Assembly: GCA_914767715.1 (NCBI GenBank)
Contig: OU612065.1
Span: forward strand, 6,946,001-7,010,000
Direction of reading: 5' to 3'
DNA: 64,000 bases
Origin: Membranipora membranacea
Lineage: Eukaryota > Bryozoa > Gymnolaemata > Cheilostomatida > Membraniporidae
Shown: in pieces, positions 23,487 to 37,300 of the stretch
Position numbering within the stretch: position 1 is the first letter of the stretch
Layout: each line of letters starts with the position of its first letter
Translations under genes and position numbers: made by a program
Notes under the pieces: model-generated
The model's database searches: none
What the model was told of the DNA's origin: nothing
What the model saw: the letters and a program-made list of their open reading frames with translations, nothing else

Positions 23487-25168
23487 GTGAATTGGCCGCC
23501 TACGTTGGTTTGGAACACACACCTGATCAGGGACTTACTGATATGATCACAGGAGAGGCAATGACATTTCATGGTGACTGGGAGCCAAATCAGCCAACAG
23601 GTACTGGATGTGTTTATCATTCTACAATGGATCAAAGTTGGAGTGTTGATAATTGTGTCACACATGTTGCTGTTGTTTGTTACACTGTTGATCAAAATGG
23701 TGAGTTATAATGACATAATGTATGCTTTCAAACTGGCAATTACTTTTTGAAATTAAGTGATCACTGGCTCATCAAAACAAATATAATTTGCATACATACA
23801 TTTTTAGTTTTCTATAAAAGTGACTCACAGTAACAGAATTTATCTTACAAAGAAAGAGTTAACATAATATAGAACAAGCAGCTTTATTCTAGCTGAATCC
23901 CTACTCTGTTTTCTAACCACATAATAATGTGATCAGCTGTTGATCCATGTTTCCTAGTTTCCATGTTTCCATGCTGACTCCAAATATAGCGATAATTATG
24001 GCGTCAGGTAAATTTGAAGACAAATAGTTTTATATCCCACCAATGATCAAACATAACAAATATATTCAATTAACAAGGGTTCATACTCGTCTATCTCTTG
24101 CAGAACAGATAATCTTGCAGTCAAAGAATATACAGTTTAATGATAGTATATGCTTTTAATTAGTTTGTAAAAGGTACAATGTTTCATCGGCTTTTCTGAT
24201 TTCCTCACTTTTCATCAATGCTCTCATTTTTCCTTCGACATTCATCCAATCAATCCTGAGGGAATGCCTGCTTGATGCTGTTAGTTGTTGCAGATGTAAC
24301 TGTGGTATCTTCATTCAATGGTTGATTGAAGTGCTCAGTCCATCTGTGCAGCAGGTCCGGTTACTCCGACAACACATTTTGTCCTCTTTAGTCCAAGAGT
24401 TGTGAATGATCGTTTACTCTCAGTCCCCACATTGCTCTCATGCTCTGATAGAAGCCTTCAGTGTCATTGAAGTCAGCCAGCCAGCGCTTAGTTTATTAGT
24501 CGCTCTCCTCTGCTTTTTACAAATATTAAGTGACCCATTTCACAATACTAATTGTGCTGGTTTGCGTGTTTATTGAAATTGCCCACTGACTCATAGAATT
24601 AATTATAGTCGCAACCTGTAAAATTACAGACAATGAAAGAACGGAACAGGACAAGATTCTGTCACATCAATTTATGCTGCAAGCATCTTACTGGCTTTGG
24701 CATGTGTTATTGTAGATGTAGATGTTTATGGTTGGTCCGCCTTCACAGAACTGATTAGTTGTCAAAAGAAGATAAAAAATTTGATTAGATTCAAGCTGGA
24801 TTCAATGAATTCTGCATTTCTGTACCAAAATAGACTTCATAATGGCTGTGTTAATTTCTTCTTGGCTTCCCTATAATATTTGTGACCTAAGACATGATCT
24901 CAAGGTGTGATGTTTGACACTTTTATTTGGAGGTGGGAACAAAATGGTACCTGATCGATGTGGCACTTCTCAGACCATATCAAGTTTGTACCAGACAAAA
25001 TTTATGTTCTACAAATACTGTATAATAGTGACAAAAACAAATGTCTTCACACATAATGACTCCATATTGTCAGCACAAGATATTGACCCATATCTATCTG
25101 AAAATTATTATGATGTTGTTACCAAAAATGCTCAAGACTATTCCATTGCAGTTGAGAATGAAGTGTGA
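23487..25168 (+). CDS. C-type lectin-like gene, two exons seen (partial)
   Basis: Exon 23487-23699 sits between a good acceptor (TATTTTCAG) and donor (GTGAGT). It encodes the second half of a C-type lectin domain: YVGLEHTPD, GDWEPNQPTGTGCVY, SWSVDNC and VAVVCY, including WEPNQP and the conserved terminal cysteines. The EPN-like triplet suggests mannose-type sugar binding in the family, but this is inference. The next exon in matching phase, 25074-25168, ends at TGA and encodes a short tail with tyrosines (YLSENYYDVV, QDYSIAVENEV). The first half of the lectin domain, any signal peptide and any transmembrane exon were not found. It may be a receptor gene with undetected exons or a broken copy. 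Confidence 0.55.
24190..24560 (-). pseudogene. Degraded LINE ORF2 fragment
   Basis: On the minus strand a decayed frame reads GFYQSMRAMWGL, then DLLHRWTEHFNQPLNEDTTV, the region just before the reverse transcriptase in LINE ORF2 proteins. It contains stops and no RT follows. It lies within the apparent intron of the lectin-like gene, in the opposite orientation. Confidence 0.65.
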
Positions 25169-25388
25169 TTGATATGGATATTAATTATTTATATACCCGG
25201 CTCTGTTATCGATTTTGTCTCAGCACCAACTGGTATATACTTTGATGAATGGAATGACAAATACATTTTTCCCTTATCTCTGTTCATTAGGGTTGTGTTG
25301 TGTCTTAATTACATCTAACAGCAACAGCAGGCTTGCGCTTCAACCCAAGCAAAAAATATCTTTGTGGCAAGGAAAAATTGACTTCCTG

Positions 25389-26218
25389 CTAAAGCATGCC
25401 CGTATATTGCTGCAGTCTTTTCCAGTAAACATCCCTGGTATTTTCTTGCATGTTTAGGCTTAAACTTAGGCCACAAAAGTGACCAGGTCTGATTGTTGCT
25501 AATGTTTGTGAGCATGATGGAGTGGAGTGGGATACAGCAGGAGCGCACTGCACAGAATGTAGCAGAGTTGCAACAACTTTACTTGCACTGGGTCTGTTTA
25601 CCAAACTGTTGGTAAATGGGAGTATTCTGTCCACACCAGTTGCACTAATACTCTTTGATGTTGATGGTTTTATTTTATCAAGGGTAGACTTTGGTTTCAC
25701 CATGACTGCAGGCTCGATTTTTCCTCTGCGAGATGACATTAGGTGTGGAAATTTTTTTTCTTGACTGGTATCCGAAAAGGCATTGCCCATGAGAGTGTTG
25801 GAATAGCTGGGAAGGGAGACAGAATTGTCCTCACAATCTGTTTCTTCATTGCACTGATTAGAGTTGCTAAAAGACAAATCTGATGACTATTTAGGATTAA
25901 TCATAGGTGGCATATTGGAATAAATAAGCGGTCACCCATTCCTTGCAGGGACAGTTTTCAGATATCAACATGTTTTTTGCTTTGATGCTACTGCTAATTT
26001 AATTTACATGGTTCGGATTTGACTACTTTGCAATATCTTGCAGGCATGACAAATTGATTAAAAAATAATCTTTTAAATGAAAATGTACCCACCGATGAAG
26101 GCTATCGTTCAGGTTCGTGATGTCAAAAAGCTGTCTTCTCCTGTTCCTATCCGTTTTGAATTGTGTGCTCACTGGCTTCTCACAACCCTTTTTATTGGAG
26201 CATTGGTTACATAAGGCT
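25389..26218 (-). CDS. Unrecognised protein, two spliced exons (partial)
   Basis: Two minus-strand exons join in phase. Exon 26218-26093 ends at a GTGGGT donor and encodes CNQCSNKKGCEKPVST and RRRQLFDITNLNDSLHR. Exon 25866-25389 follows a CTTTTAG acceptor and ends at TAG. The second exon is 159 codons, rich in Ser/Pro/Lys with an acidic patch (NEETDCEDN), and ends RPGHFCGLSLSLN...KRLQQYTGML. Composition and the clean splice support a real gene, probably nuclear and intrinsically disordered. I do not recognise the family. Further 5' exons are likely but not found. The last exon's end is simply the first stop. Confidence 0.5.
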
Positions 26219-26239
26219 CTGTGTGATTGGATAATCATT

Positions 26240-28320
26240 TAGGACGTTTGCATTTTGAATGTTAATTGAGAAGGGCGAATAGATAGGATCTTTGCAATTC
26301 GATTAAAGCTAAAATATTTAAACCAATTAAATCAAACAAAGACCAAAATGTAGAGCAGACTTTTAGTTAGCCTCTCCTTCCTTTGTACAGGATGAGAAGA
26401 GGCAATCCCAACATAACCTGTGTCTGGTGCTGCACAGAGGTCAGCTGCAGGTTGCCTGATATTACTTATCCCCCCTGTCAATCAAGCTTTATTATAAAAT
26501 CATCTCCGGTGCAGCTGCAGTCAACGAGGAAATGGTCAGTGTGTCACATTCCGGCAATCACACCAGGATAGGCGCTATCAAAGGCACTATGTCAAACGCT
26601 ATTCTTTTAAACAGCGTATTTATCAATACATCAATTCAACTTCAAATGGTTAATAATGGGCAACCTTTGACATTGTAGGTTTTTTTTGCATGGTTGGGCT
26701 GTTCTGGATGTGAAACTTTCAAATATATCTTCAAATTATCCAAAAATATTATCTAGAAATCACTATTTTACTTTGACTTCACTGTCCCAGACAGCACATC
26801 ACAGATGCCACCTTAAATCATTCCTTTTCAACACGTGGCTTATGTACCCGCTCTATGGTTATGCTCGGTAGTAGCCAAAGAAGCGGCAAAACAGCCCCCT
26901 TTGTCTTACCTATATTTAACAATTCATTGCTGTTAAAACATGAAACTACTAATAATGATAACAATTGTAAAGTGAACTTTCTGATAATCACTGATGTCTT
27001 CTCAAATTACTGTGGTACAGACAACTCAACACTACATATCGCCAATCAACGAAGCCCAAGCTCAGACCGCGATCAAACTATCGGATTAATTGGATGAATC
27101 AAAGGATCATAACAAAAACCAGAGTTATGTCCTGCTTGACAGGGAGAATATAACTCTACATCAGAGCGCTCATATTTTATGTTTCCTAGCTGATATCAAA
27201 ATGTATGAACATTTACAATGCAAAGGATTCCCATAATGGAAATATCAATATATTGTCTTTGATTAACGGGTATAAAAAGATCATCTGAAGATTTAGTTAA
27301 AAGCTAGAGTATGCTGTCTACTATTTATAATATTTTGAATGAGCTGAAAGTTGTCTGTATCAGAGTAAAAAACATTATTGTGATTATTTCACCACCCTTT
27401 ACTGACGTCCCCAACTGTATTAAACATAACTATTTGTATAGTGTGCGACTTGTAATAATCTTGGATGGAGACTTCACATATATGACCAGCTACCTGCTGC
27501 AGAGATACAAAATGAAGGCTGTTAGGGACACTCTCTTGGGATGCAATTGGCAAAAGAAACTAATCACGGATCGACCAACCCTAGCAGTATCCTTCAATCA
27601 TCAACGCGTTTCTTATTTCCCATAAAGACTTATAGTAAACAATCGCACTGCTAGAAAATGACTGATGCATATTTTCAGCAAATTATATTGATAACAATAG
27701 CAATGCCACTGGAAGAGAAAAAATAAACTTATATCATAAGACGAATGGAATATTGAATGATAAAGAATACATCACATGCACCATAGTCACAAATGATGAG
27801 GCTGAGCTACGCTAAAAACTTAGAATAGTGAAAAAATAACCTCTTCCAAAAACAAACACTAATATGAAGTAACCTAAAAGACAGGCAATTATAGTGATAT
27901 TATAATATATCATCTGTTACTCAGCGCAGGAGTTTCTGTGTAATAGGACTCGATAAAGATAATATATCAATAAATACATTCATAGAGGGTACAAAGGCAT
28001 GTTGAGAATATAATTTGCCTAGTATAGTGTATGCCTAATATAAGTATAGATTGGCTATAGTTATACATTGACATGTATATGTGTATAGCACCAAGAGTAT
28101 GTTATCAGGATAATCTGCCCTGCTATAGCCATTTAATTCCGGTTTTATATACCGGTATATCACATAAGCTGACGAACATCATCAAAAAAGTACACAGTGC
28201 GGGCAATGTGGAGTGCTTGTTGATACTGCCATTAACTACACCTGATATACTGTTACAGTCCAATACAAAGAAATATGTAGCTCTCGAATAGTTCTCATAT
28301 GTGTTTCTCATAAAAGAAAG
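26240..28320. other. Intergenic DNA, no gene recognised
   Basis: Several short open frames (the longest about 104 codons at 27311-27625) lack any family signature and their composition resembles AT-rich noise. Confidence 0.5.
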
Positions 28321-28326
28321 TATATT

Positions 28327-31300
28327 TTAAAATGAGTCGTAATGGCTCTTGGCCTCCTCAAGTCTCTGAGTAATCTAAAACAGGAGAAATTATTTGTTGT
28401 GAATGAAAACATCCTTGTTAACGCTAGGATAGAAATATTAAAAATTATTCTCAAATTGAGTGTGAATAATCATTTATTATAGGAGCTCTCCAGCTTGATG
28501 ATTGCCAACCGTTAAACCTCTAAGGTAGGGTAATTCAAACACATCAAAATAAGGACATCATGTCATGCTGTTTAATACATACCCTCTTATAAAAGTCAAT
28601 CTGTTCTGAGAGCAGGTTCTGCATCATTATCTTGAACTCTTGCTGCCTGTTAGCCTGGAAATGGTTTATCTCAGCATATAGTGAGAATGATATTGCATCA
28701 GCGTGACTAGTGAACGCTTGTACATCAGATTCTGACATCTTACCCTCTTCTTGTGCTTTCTGACTTTCTCGAACTTTCGCTGAAGCCACCTACAAGTTTA
28801 TCATCCAAAAACATCATACATCGATCCATAACATTGCATTAGTCTGTCACGCTGTTTTGTTACTGAATGATAGTCTACGGATTCATAAAATCAGTCATTC
28901 AATCATGTATTGGTGGTTTCAATGCAATAGAAGGCAAGCGTGTATATTGCTGAAAATACTCAGCTTCCTAGATAAATTGAGAGGTTATTCTAGCCAACAG
29001 GATAACATAACTTTATTATTGAGTTAAATTGCAAAAAAAAAAACGTTTTGAAATGGAAGAGGGAGAGAATTCCTACCTTTTGAGCTCCGAGAGTGGCATC
29101 AAAGCCTGATAATATACCTTTGTACACAATTAACTGATCTGCTAATGGGCACCAGTCCTGACGAGGCTACAAACAATAATATCAGGTACACCATTCCGAG
29201 AAATGCATATCTGTTTACAAGGCAGCATAACGATACAGAAAAGGCAAAGGTTATATATGTCATTACTGATTCAAGCATGCAAAAAAAGGAAGGAACAAAA
29301 TTAGCAAAATCCATAAAATCGTTCTCCTGCATACTTGCTGATACCACATCGTAGATATATCAGAGTATGCTCTGCCCGTCTCCTCGATCGCAGCGTTCAG
29401 GTTCTGAGAATCTCCACAGCCATCTGACTCAAAAGATTTCTTCAGTTCACCGATTCCAGCCGATACCTTGCTGTACTCCTTTTTGAAATCTGGAAGTGGA
29501 GTTGTCCAATTGAATGACCGTTTAAGTAAACGCTAGTTGGTCTTGAAATTTTATGACTCTGATAATCACCCCACCAAGAATTTCATTTGAGATTTAAATT
29601 AAGATTTCTGTGCTTTATTGGTCTAACAAAAATGTTAAATGGTAATTACAAGACCAACGTTGTCAATTAAATAGGGTACTATCTACTCAATGAATGGAGG
29701 GGAGGGAGTTCATTGATCTACTTACTGACGCTATATCTTTTTATTTGATCAGTGGCTGCATTAGTCAAAGCCCTGACACCATCATCCATCCTCTTTGTGA
29801 AGACAGCAAAATTCTCTATATCAGCCTCCCTAAAAAAGAGGACATTATTTCACATTATGTGTCATATCAGTAGGTGTCAGTAGTCATTGTAATCAACAGT
29901 AATTATCGGTAGTCATCAGTATGACATCTCTGAGCACTGCCTTGCTCCACATGGAGACCGCTGTATTGACGAAAAACGGACAGTAAAGTTACTGTCTGTT
30001 TTTCGTCAATTCTATATCCAGGTTCAGCAGGTGACAAATTTTATATTTGTATCTGTATCATACTCAGACAGCCACAGTACATAGTCACATGATAATATGA
30101 AATACCTACACATTAGCCATTTCCAGAGGTACAGGTGGTGTGACGATAGTATGGAAGAATTTACCACCTTTATATTTATCATTCTCAGCATCTCTCTTTC
30201 CACGCTTCCAGCCCTACATTTATACAAATCATCAGTATTAAATAAATTATTGCAAAACAAGATAATGAAAATATCATGTTTATTAAGCGATTTTCTGACC
30301 GTTTGAATAACTAAATGGTAGTTGTCTTTCTTCTCACTGCCCATGAATAATTGTGAAGTTAGAGGCTTCACCTACATTCACTCCTCTGAGCATCATACAT
30401 GTAACCAGAAGGGGGGACTGGAATAGTTGCGATTCACCATATCAAAGTGGTGCCCCACTATTGACATACTAACATCACAATAATAATCGGTAAGTAATGT
30501 TCTTTGATCAAACATTCACCTTTTCATCAGTGCATGTGAGAAAGTGTTTCCATACGTGAGACTTGCTGACTACCGGATGGTTTGTCATCCTAGTCACCCA
30601 TTCCTGTAACTGTTTCATTCTCTCATTTATAAAATCATCTTCATATCTACCTGTTAATCAGAAATAGTATTTTGACACTTGTTGCCTTAAGTGGGGGGGG
30701 GGGGGGGGGGGGCTTTGCTCCATAGTTTGAGATATGAGAATGCAATGTGTCAGGTATGGAGATCGGCAATCAAGCTATATATGCAGCATTGTAGGCGCCC
30801 CCTCAGGGAACCAAGCTGGGCCCCGTGTTATGGCTCATATACTCCAATGATCTTTCTGCTGAAGGGTTCAATCATATTAAATACGCTGATGACACCACCT
30901 TCTATACGTCAGTCACCAACTATGACAATACATCAGCAGTGTCACCAGCAGTTATATCCACTCAAAGATGGGCAGCAGATAATAGCATGCAGCTGAACCC
31001 AGAAAAGACCGAGGTGATGAACTCTAGTTTGAGCCATAAGCATCATTATAAACAAGATGTTGTGGTTGATGATTTATCTTTTTCTCCAAATTCATTCACA
31101 AAATTTTTAGGGGTTTTTATTGATAATAAGTTGTCTTTTAACAAACATATAGACTCTTTAGTGTCAGCTTGTAGCTCAAGATTATTGTTAATGAGGAAAC
31201 TAAAGACAATTGGACTAGACAGTGATGGCTTAAAAGCTTTTTATTTGAGCAACATACGCTCAAAGCTTAGCTATGCTGCTCTGGCCTGGTATTCCTTGCT

Positions 31301-34300
31301 AGGCGAACATAACCGCGACAGACTTGAGAAAATACAACGAGCAGCTCTGATGATAATTTTTCCAGATTTAGAATACGATCATAGATTATCAGTCTTAGGC
31401 ATCCCAAAACTCTGTGATTTTCTTTTTGATATCTCTTATTCACATTTTCTGCGTATAGTGAATAATGAATCACATCCTCTTTTTAGTGAACTACTTTTCA
31501 ACAAGAATTCCAGAACATCCTCTCGAGCTATACAAATTTTTCGGCCTAAACTCTGCATGACTGAAAGGCAGAGAAAAGGCTTTTTTAATTTTTTCATGAC
31601 CTTTCATGACAACGGTCTAGTATATAAATAATTTTTAGTGTGATGTTTTTACTATGCCATACCATCGCTCGCATTCTGTACCATCTGTCATGATGATTGA
31701 ATGAATACAAATCAAATCAAATCAAGGGGAATTTTATCGTCTAGCTTAGTAACTAGTATCTCCGTACAAAAATTAAAATTATGAGAGTGACAGGCCATGT
31801 GACACACCACTTATGCTGCAATTCTCTGACAACTACGACCAGAGGCTTGACATCCTTGCACTGCCAACTATCGCAACTTTCCTGCACACCCCTTGCAGTG
31901 AACATTTCAGCAAAATAGCTAACGACAATCACCATCCCCCGAACTCTCGTATTAAAGTAAATACAAACTGAAAATCTGCTTGCAGAGCAAAAAAAGAAAA
32001 AACCGACCATCCAAGTGTAGAACCACCAAGAGACAAAGCAGCTTTTTGGAATTCTATATACGATTTTTAAACTAATGCAGCTTTTAATTTTTTTTCCTCC
32101 TTTAGATGCTATCAACCTACTTCATAATGGATATTAGAATTAGGCAATAAACAAATTTCAAACTTCACTCTCACCAACTGACCACTAACCTGAGATTTGT
32201 TTATCTGGGAGGGGTGGTATAACTATAGTAGGGTATTTCTCCTGGAATCGACCCAATAACCAGTCAAAATGTTTGTATCTTCGTTGCACTGCTATACCGC
32301 TGAACTAGAAAATAAAATTTCATCTAGTCGATTCAAGGTCAATAATTATCATAAGTTATAAAAGTGTCCATGAAATTTCACTGATGGGTATTCGTTTGTT
32401 CAAAATTATCAGTAGTTGTATAGTCGACTGGTGATAACAACTTCTATTCTTGTTACATGAAACGGCTACTACGGAGATAAAAGTACTGATAACATTATAC
32501 TAGGTGTTGGAGCTCAGGTCGAGCGTATGGTGTGTATCATTCTATTTATGAGGCTCTTTGTAACAACCTAAAAGTCATAACATTTAAAAATCAAAAGAAA
32601 TACAAATCAAATCATAGTATTCTCTATTATTTTGTCATGGTATTGGTCAAAATTAGAAGGGGTACAAATTATATAATTAATGGTCCCGGATATTTTCCCT
32701 CAATAGTGCAATCAGGTAAAGAAAGAGCACATAGCTGTGTAATTATTTCCCATTTCTTGTTACCCTTAAATCTAGATTAAATAAACTCCCTGATCAAAGC
32801 CACTAGTGCATACCGCACATAGATCAATGGAATGTATTGTGTGAAATAAATACGCAGAAGTTTGTTCAATAAACTCTGCTATCTTTTTTATCCCCACTAT
32901 GAAAAGACCTACTGGCCCAAAACATGAATGGCCTATTACTCACCGACGGTGTTAGTTGGTATACTATGAAACTCTTTAGTCCTTTTAATTTACTTGACTT
33001 TTTTGGAGAATCTACAAGGCATGAAAATGGTTCTCTATTTTCCTCCCATTCCCATCCTCTGTGTGTTTCCTGTTTGAAAGATAGAACATCACAAGGTTAA
33101 AACAATGCATAATATGTCAGATAACAGTACAGCTGGGCTTGCAGCCTTCCTGATAGGCTAAGTTATCAGTTTAGTAAGCTAACTATGAAGTGAATGTAGA
33201 CACGGCCTTGAATTATCACAGCTTCCTTGTTCATGAATTGAGATATTGTTACACCGTTACTTGTGATTTTTACCTACATTTTTAAATACCAACTTACCAC
33301 GATAGAAATCTTTTCTGAATCTGGAACATTTTGAGCTTCTTTACTGAGCAGCTGCATGTCAAATCCAAGTTTGTTGTGAGTAGATAACCTTTTAAAAGTA
33401 ATCTAAATTCTTAAAACTGTCTCGACAAAATGTGCTGCTGCCATGAATGACACGCACACTTCATGTTCATAAATTGAGACAGGCAGAAAGGGTTTCAAGG
33501 ATGGATGATGAATCAAATGACATGCAAAACCAACATACACTTCAATCTAGTTGCTTGATAATCCAGCCTCTCAGACCAGGGAAATGATGACAGGGCAGAT
33601 CAATAACAAACAAGGATGCAGAGTAATCTTACCCATCTGAAAACATTGAAATCCTATAAATATGATACAAATTATAAGCATTTCACAAGGAATACAAAAC
33701 ATAGATGCCAAATATCTGTTACTGGCATTCTTAATTTGTCTACATGAAAAGGCAACAGAATATGTAACCATCCACAGCTCATTCTGTGGATCCTCGACTC
33801 ACCTGCTAGCTGTCTTAGATCTAACAGAAGCACTGTTATCTCGACCTCTCACTGGATTAGGCCTTCTCTGTACATCTCCCAATTTTCCCTGTTTAACACA
33901 ATATGACAAACAAGATTAAATCATCATCCACATCATCCAATAATGCCACAACACTGTACACATATGTTTTGACATCTGCGATGGATCTCCCACATGTACA
34001 TGTGGTTTTATTGGCATTTCAAGATTACACCTTAGCTAGAGGTCAACAGAATAATATTTCACAGCCTTTCTTGGGACAACATTCATTGGCTACAGAAATT
34101 ATCATAGGGAAATACATAGTCTAAGCCCCCCCAGACTTTTTCATCCCGCCCGATGGCCACCTGGCGGGGGAAATACATAAAAGTAGAAAGAGAGGATCCG
34201 GCACAGATTTACAGTATAAGTACCTGCTCAGCAGCATTGCTGGAGCCATCATCATCTGACCAATCATCCTCATCCCAGTCATCATCATCGGCAGCAGGCG

Positions 34301-37300
34301 CTGTCGCTGCCGGAGCTCCCCAACTTCCTGCTGACTGTACCTGCTGCTGATTATGTGCTGCATATGTCTGATTATCCCAACTAGACTAAATAAAACAGGA
34401 ACACATATAACCAGCCTGTGATTTGTGGAACAAAACCATCACCATTTTGAACGAGCCTTAAATCAGACTTACGTACTCATATATGTAGGATACTCTATGA
34501 ACACTGCTTATCATGTTTCCATAGTATTTGATGTGGTACAGATAAGATTGGGGCTATATTTTCGATTGAGTAAATATTGCCTGTGCCAGATGAGGGCAGT
34601 TCAAATATATCATAAGTTGTGATAAGAGTGCGTAAATACAAGAAAGTAGCAGTTTGCCTGCTTTTTACGAGATGTGGACTGTATCAGCAAACTAATCGAA
34701 CCATAGAATCATCTAATAATGATTTAACCTCAACAATAATGAAAGACAGCATTGATGACAGGGTGTCTGCAATCTTCATTAAGCTCTGCATCAAATGCAA
34801 ATAAGAAAATAATATAATCTATCATGAGCTTGAGAGGGTGATGACATATTATCACAGAGTAAGGATATATCCTTACTCTGTGATATTATTGAATCAAAGG
34901 GCAAGGACATCTAACAGCTAAACTAATGTCCATCCATAATCTGTGTGTGAACTTCATATGTAGCCAATGTGTTGGCTATGATCGGTGGGTGGGTCCCTAA
35001 TGGAACTAATGCCAGTTGGTTGTCAGAAATGAATCATCCAGTGTTATTTATAGGTGTGAATCAGCGTTCAATGATATACTCACAGAGTAAGGCGACATTA
35101 TATCCTTTCAGAGTAAGAAGACATTATATCCTTACTCTGCAGTATACTGAAAGTTATTCCATGACTAATCATCTCATGAGATTGATAGGTCAGAGATTCT
35201 TATGGGGGATAATAATCTAAGTATTTTTAAATTTGAGATACCAACAGCACAAATGCAGCAAAAATTTAGTGGTGAATCAGAGAGTTTCAGCAGGGTGGGC
35301 ATATTATGAGGTGACATTACTTAACCTGATCTTCGGGAGGAGGGGATGGAGGATTTGGGGCTGCCTGGAGCAATGGAATACATTCACAATATAAATGTGA
35401 GGATTGTGAAATAACAGAATGAAGAGAAATGTACCTCAACCAAAATGGATGGCACGCTCTGAAATGTATTAGGAAGGAAAAAGAAAGTACATAACCTATA
35501 CTAGCAATAGTTCATCAGTATTTTGTTACACGATAGCAAGCAGACAGATGAAAAAATAGCAATGGAGCAAAGTAGTGTAATGATATAAAACAAACAAAAT
35601 AAAGCTTGAAATACCTTGGAAAAGTGTTTTCAATCATCGAGGAGGGGGAAGGTGGTGGTCAAACATACCTGAGATTGTCCGTTTTGTTGAGCCCAAGGAT
35701 CTGCAGCAGGTTGTGGTGGTAGTGTAGGTGGTGGAAGAGAGGGAGGAGGCATAGACGGCTCTGGTAAAGAATCGCCTGCTATCAACTCAACATAGTCTTT
35801 AGGTATCAGCCCGGATTGTCCATGTTCATTGCGGGCTTCCCACCAGCCACCTCCAACATCCTAGAAAATAATCAATCACAAACCATGTCAATTACCAATA
35901 GTACAGAGGACTATGATTAGAAATAATTCCCGTAGTCAGCCACATCACCAAATCACCTATCTCATCTTTGAAGAGCAATCCATCAAAGATTTGCAGTAGT
36001 CAGATGACTAACTACTCATCGAACTATAACAACATCTATAGAGCAATGTGTGGGCATGATATTGACACATGAGTTGGGTAGTAATAGAATTACCTGATTG
36101 ACAATAGTAACATATTCATCTGCTACAAGCTGCAGCTCCTCTGGTGCCTGCGCATCAAAGTCATACAATACTTGTGCCTGAAACAGAAGCACATCATGGG
36201 TGTAAATGAGGCGTGGATTATTATGTCTGCGTAGTATGGTCTTGCAAGCCTATCCATTATTATTCCATATTTTTTAAATATAAGGGAAAACACATTTGAT
36301 CCATTTAATTTCATCATGATATGCATACTCCCATTTGGATGGATAAATAAACAAAGAACATATATTTAAAAGAGTATGGATGGATTTTGATTTTTGGATG
36401 GATCAGATTCAGAAAGCATTCGATAATAAATCAATCGCCATATGATGAGTCATATGATCCAGTTAACAATGACATAAAAACCAGGGGGTTTTATTTGCTC
36501 CCCACTCGTTACTCATACACATGCTGTTCTTTGGAAACTGGCCAGCTGAAGGTTTATTAAAACTGTGCATAAAATCGAGCCGTTGGTAGTGTCAGACAAT
36601 GATGGATGAATGACAATATTAATCTATGGGATTGAGATGTCAAAGAATCATGATGATAACTAAGTGATAAACAACCAGGACATTTCTAACAGTACACATA
36701 ACAAGAGGAAAGCAAGCTGCAGCTACATAAAAAAAGCTGCAAACACTGATTTTGAATCGTGACTTTAGCAACTAGTTTTTGAGGTTGTCTAGGGTTAATG
36801 AGCAGCAACGGACAAATCGGGAGTTTGCAACAACGGGCACCTGTGAGGATACAACTTGCAGTCAAGAGTCCGCGCTCTACCAACTGAGCTATTCCTGATC
36901 CCTTTCAAACTTCATCATCAATGAAAAGTCATTCGAAAAAAGCTTGGAATTGAGATATCATTTGAGTGCCATGATCTAGCATATGTATAGATACTTACTA
37001 CGACATTCAATAGTATGGTATGGTAAGGCAGTTGTTCTTTTTCAAATATTTCTAATTTAGTTTAATCATTAGCATATTTATTTATCATAATAATCATATC
37101 AATAATAATAGGCCTACAAACACTGATTCAAGATTTGATGAGTGCCAAGACAGGCTGCACTAAAAATATAGTCTATGCTTTACTTTGTACTTATGTGTAG
37201 CTCTTTTGTGCTGCCATGAGAATCATATAATAGGCTGTACTAGTCCAACAGAATTGTTACTGGATCATCATTATTAAATAGCATAAAATAAATAAACGAA

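Noticed and set aside
27311-27625. 104-codon plus-strand open frame
   Set aside because: AT-rich, hydrophobic and basic noise with no splice-site context or family similarity.
30024-30371. 115-codon minus-strand open frame within the sorting nexin gene
   Set aside because: It overlaps the real exon 30213-30110 in a different frame. Using it would break the BAR-domain phase, while the short exon gives family-consistent KRGKRDAENDKYKGGKFF.
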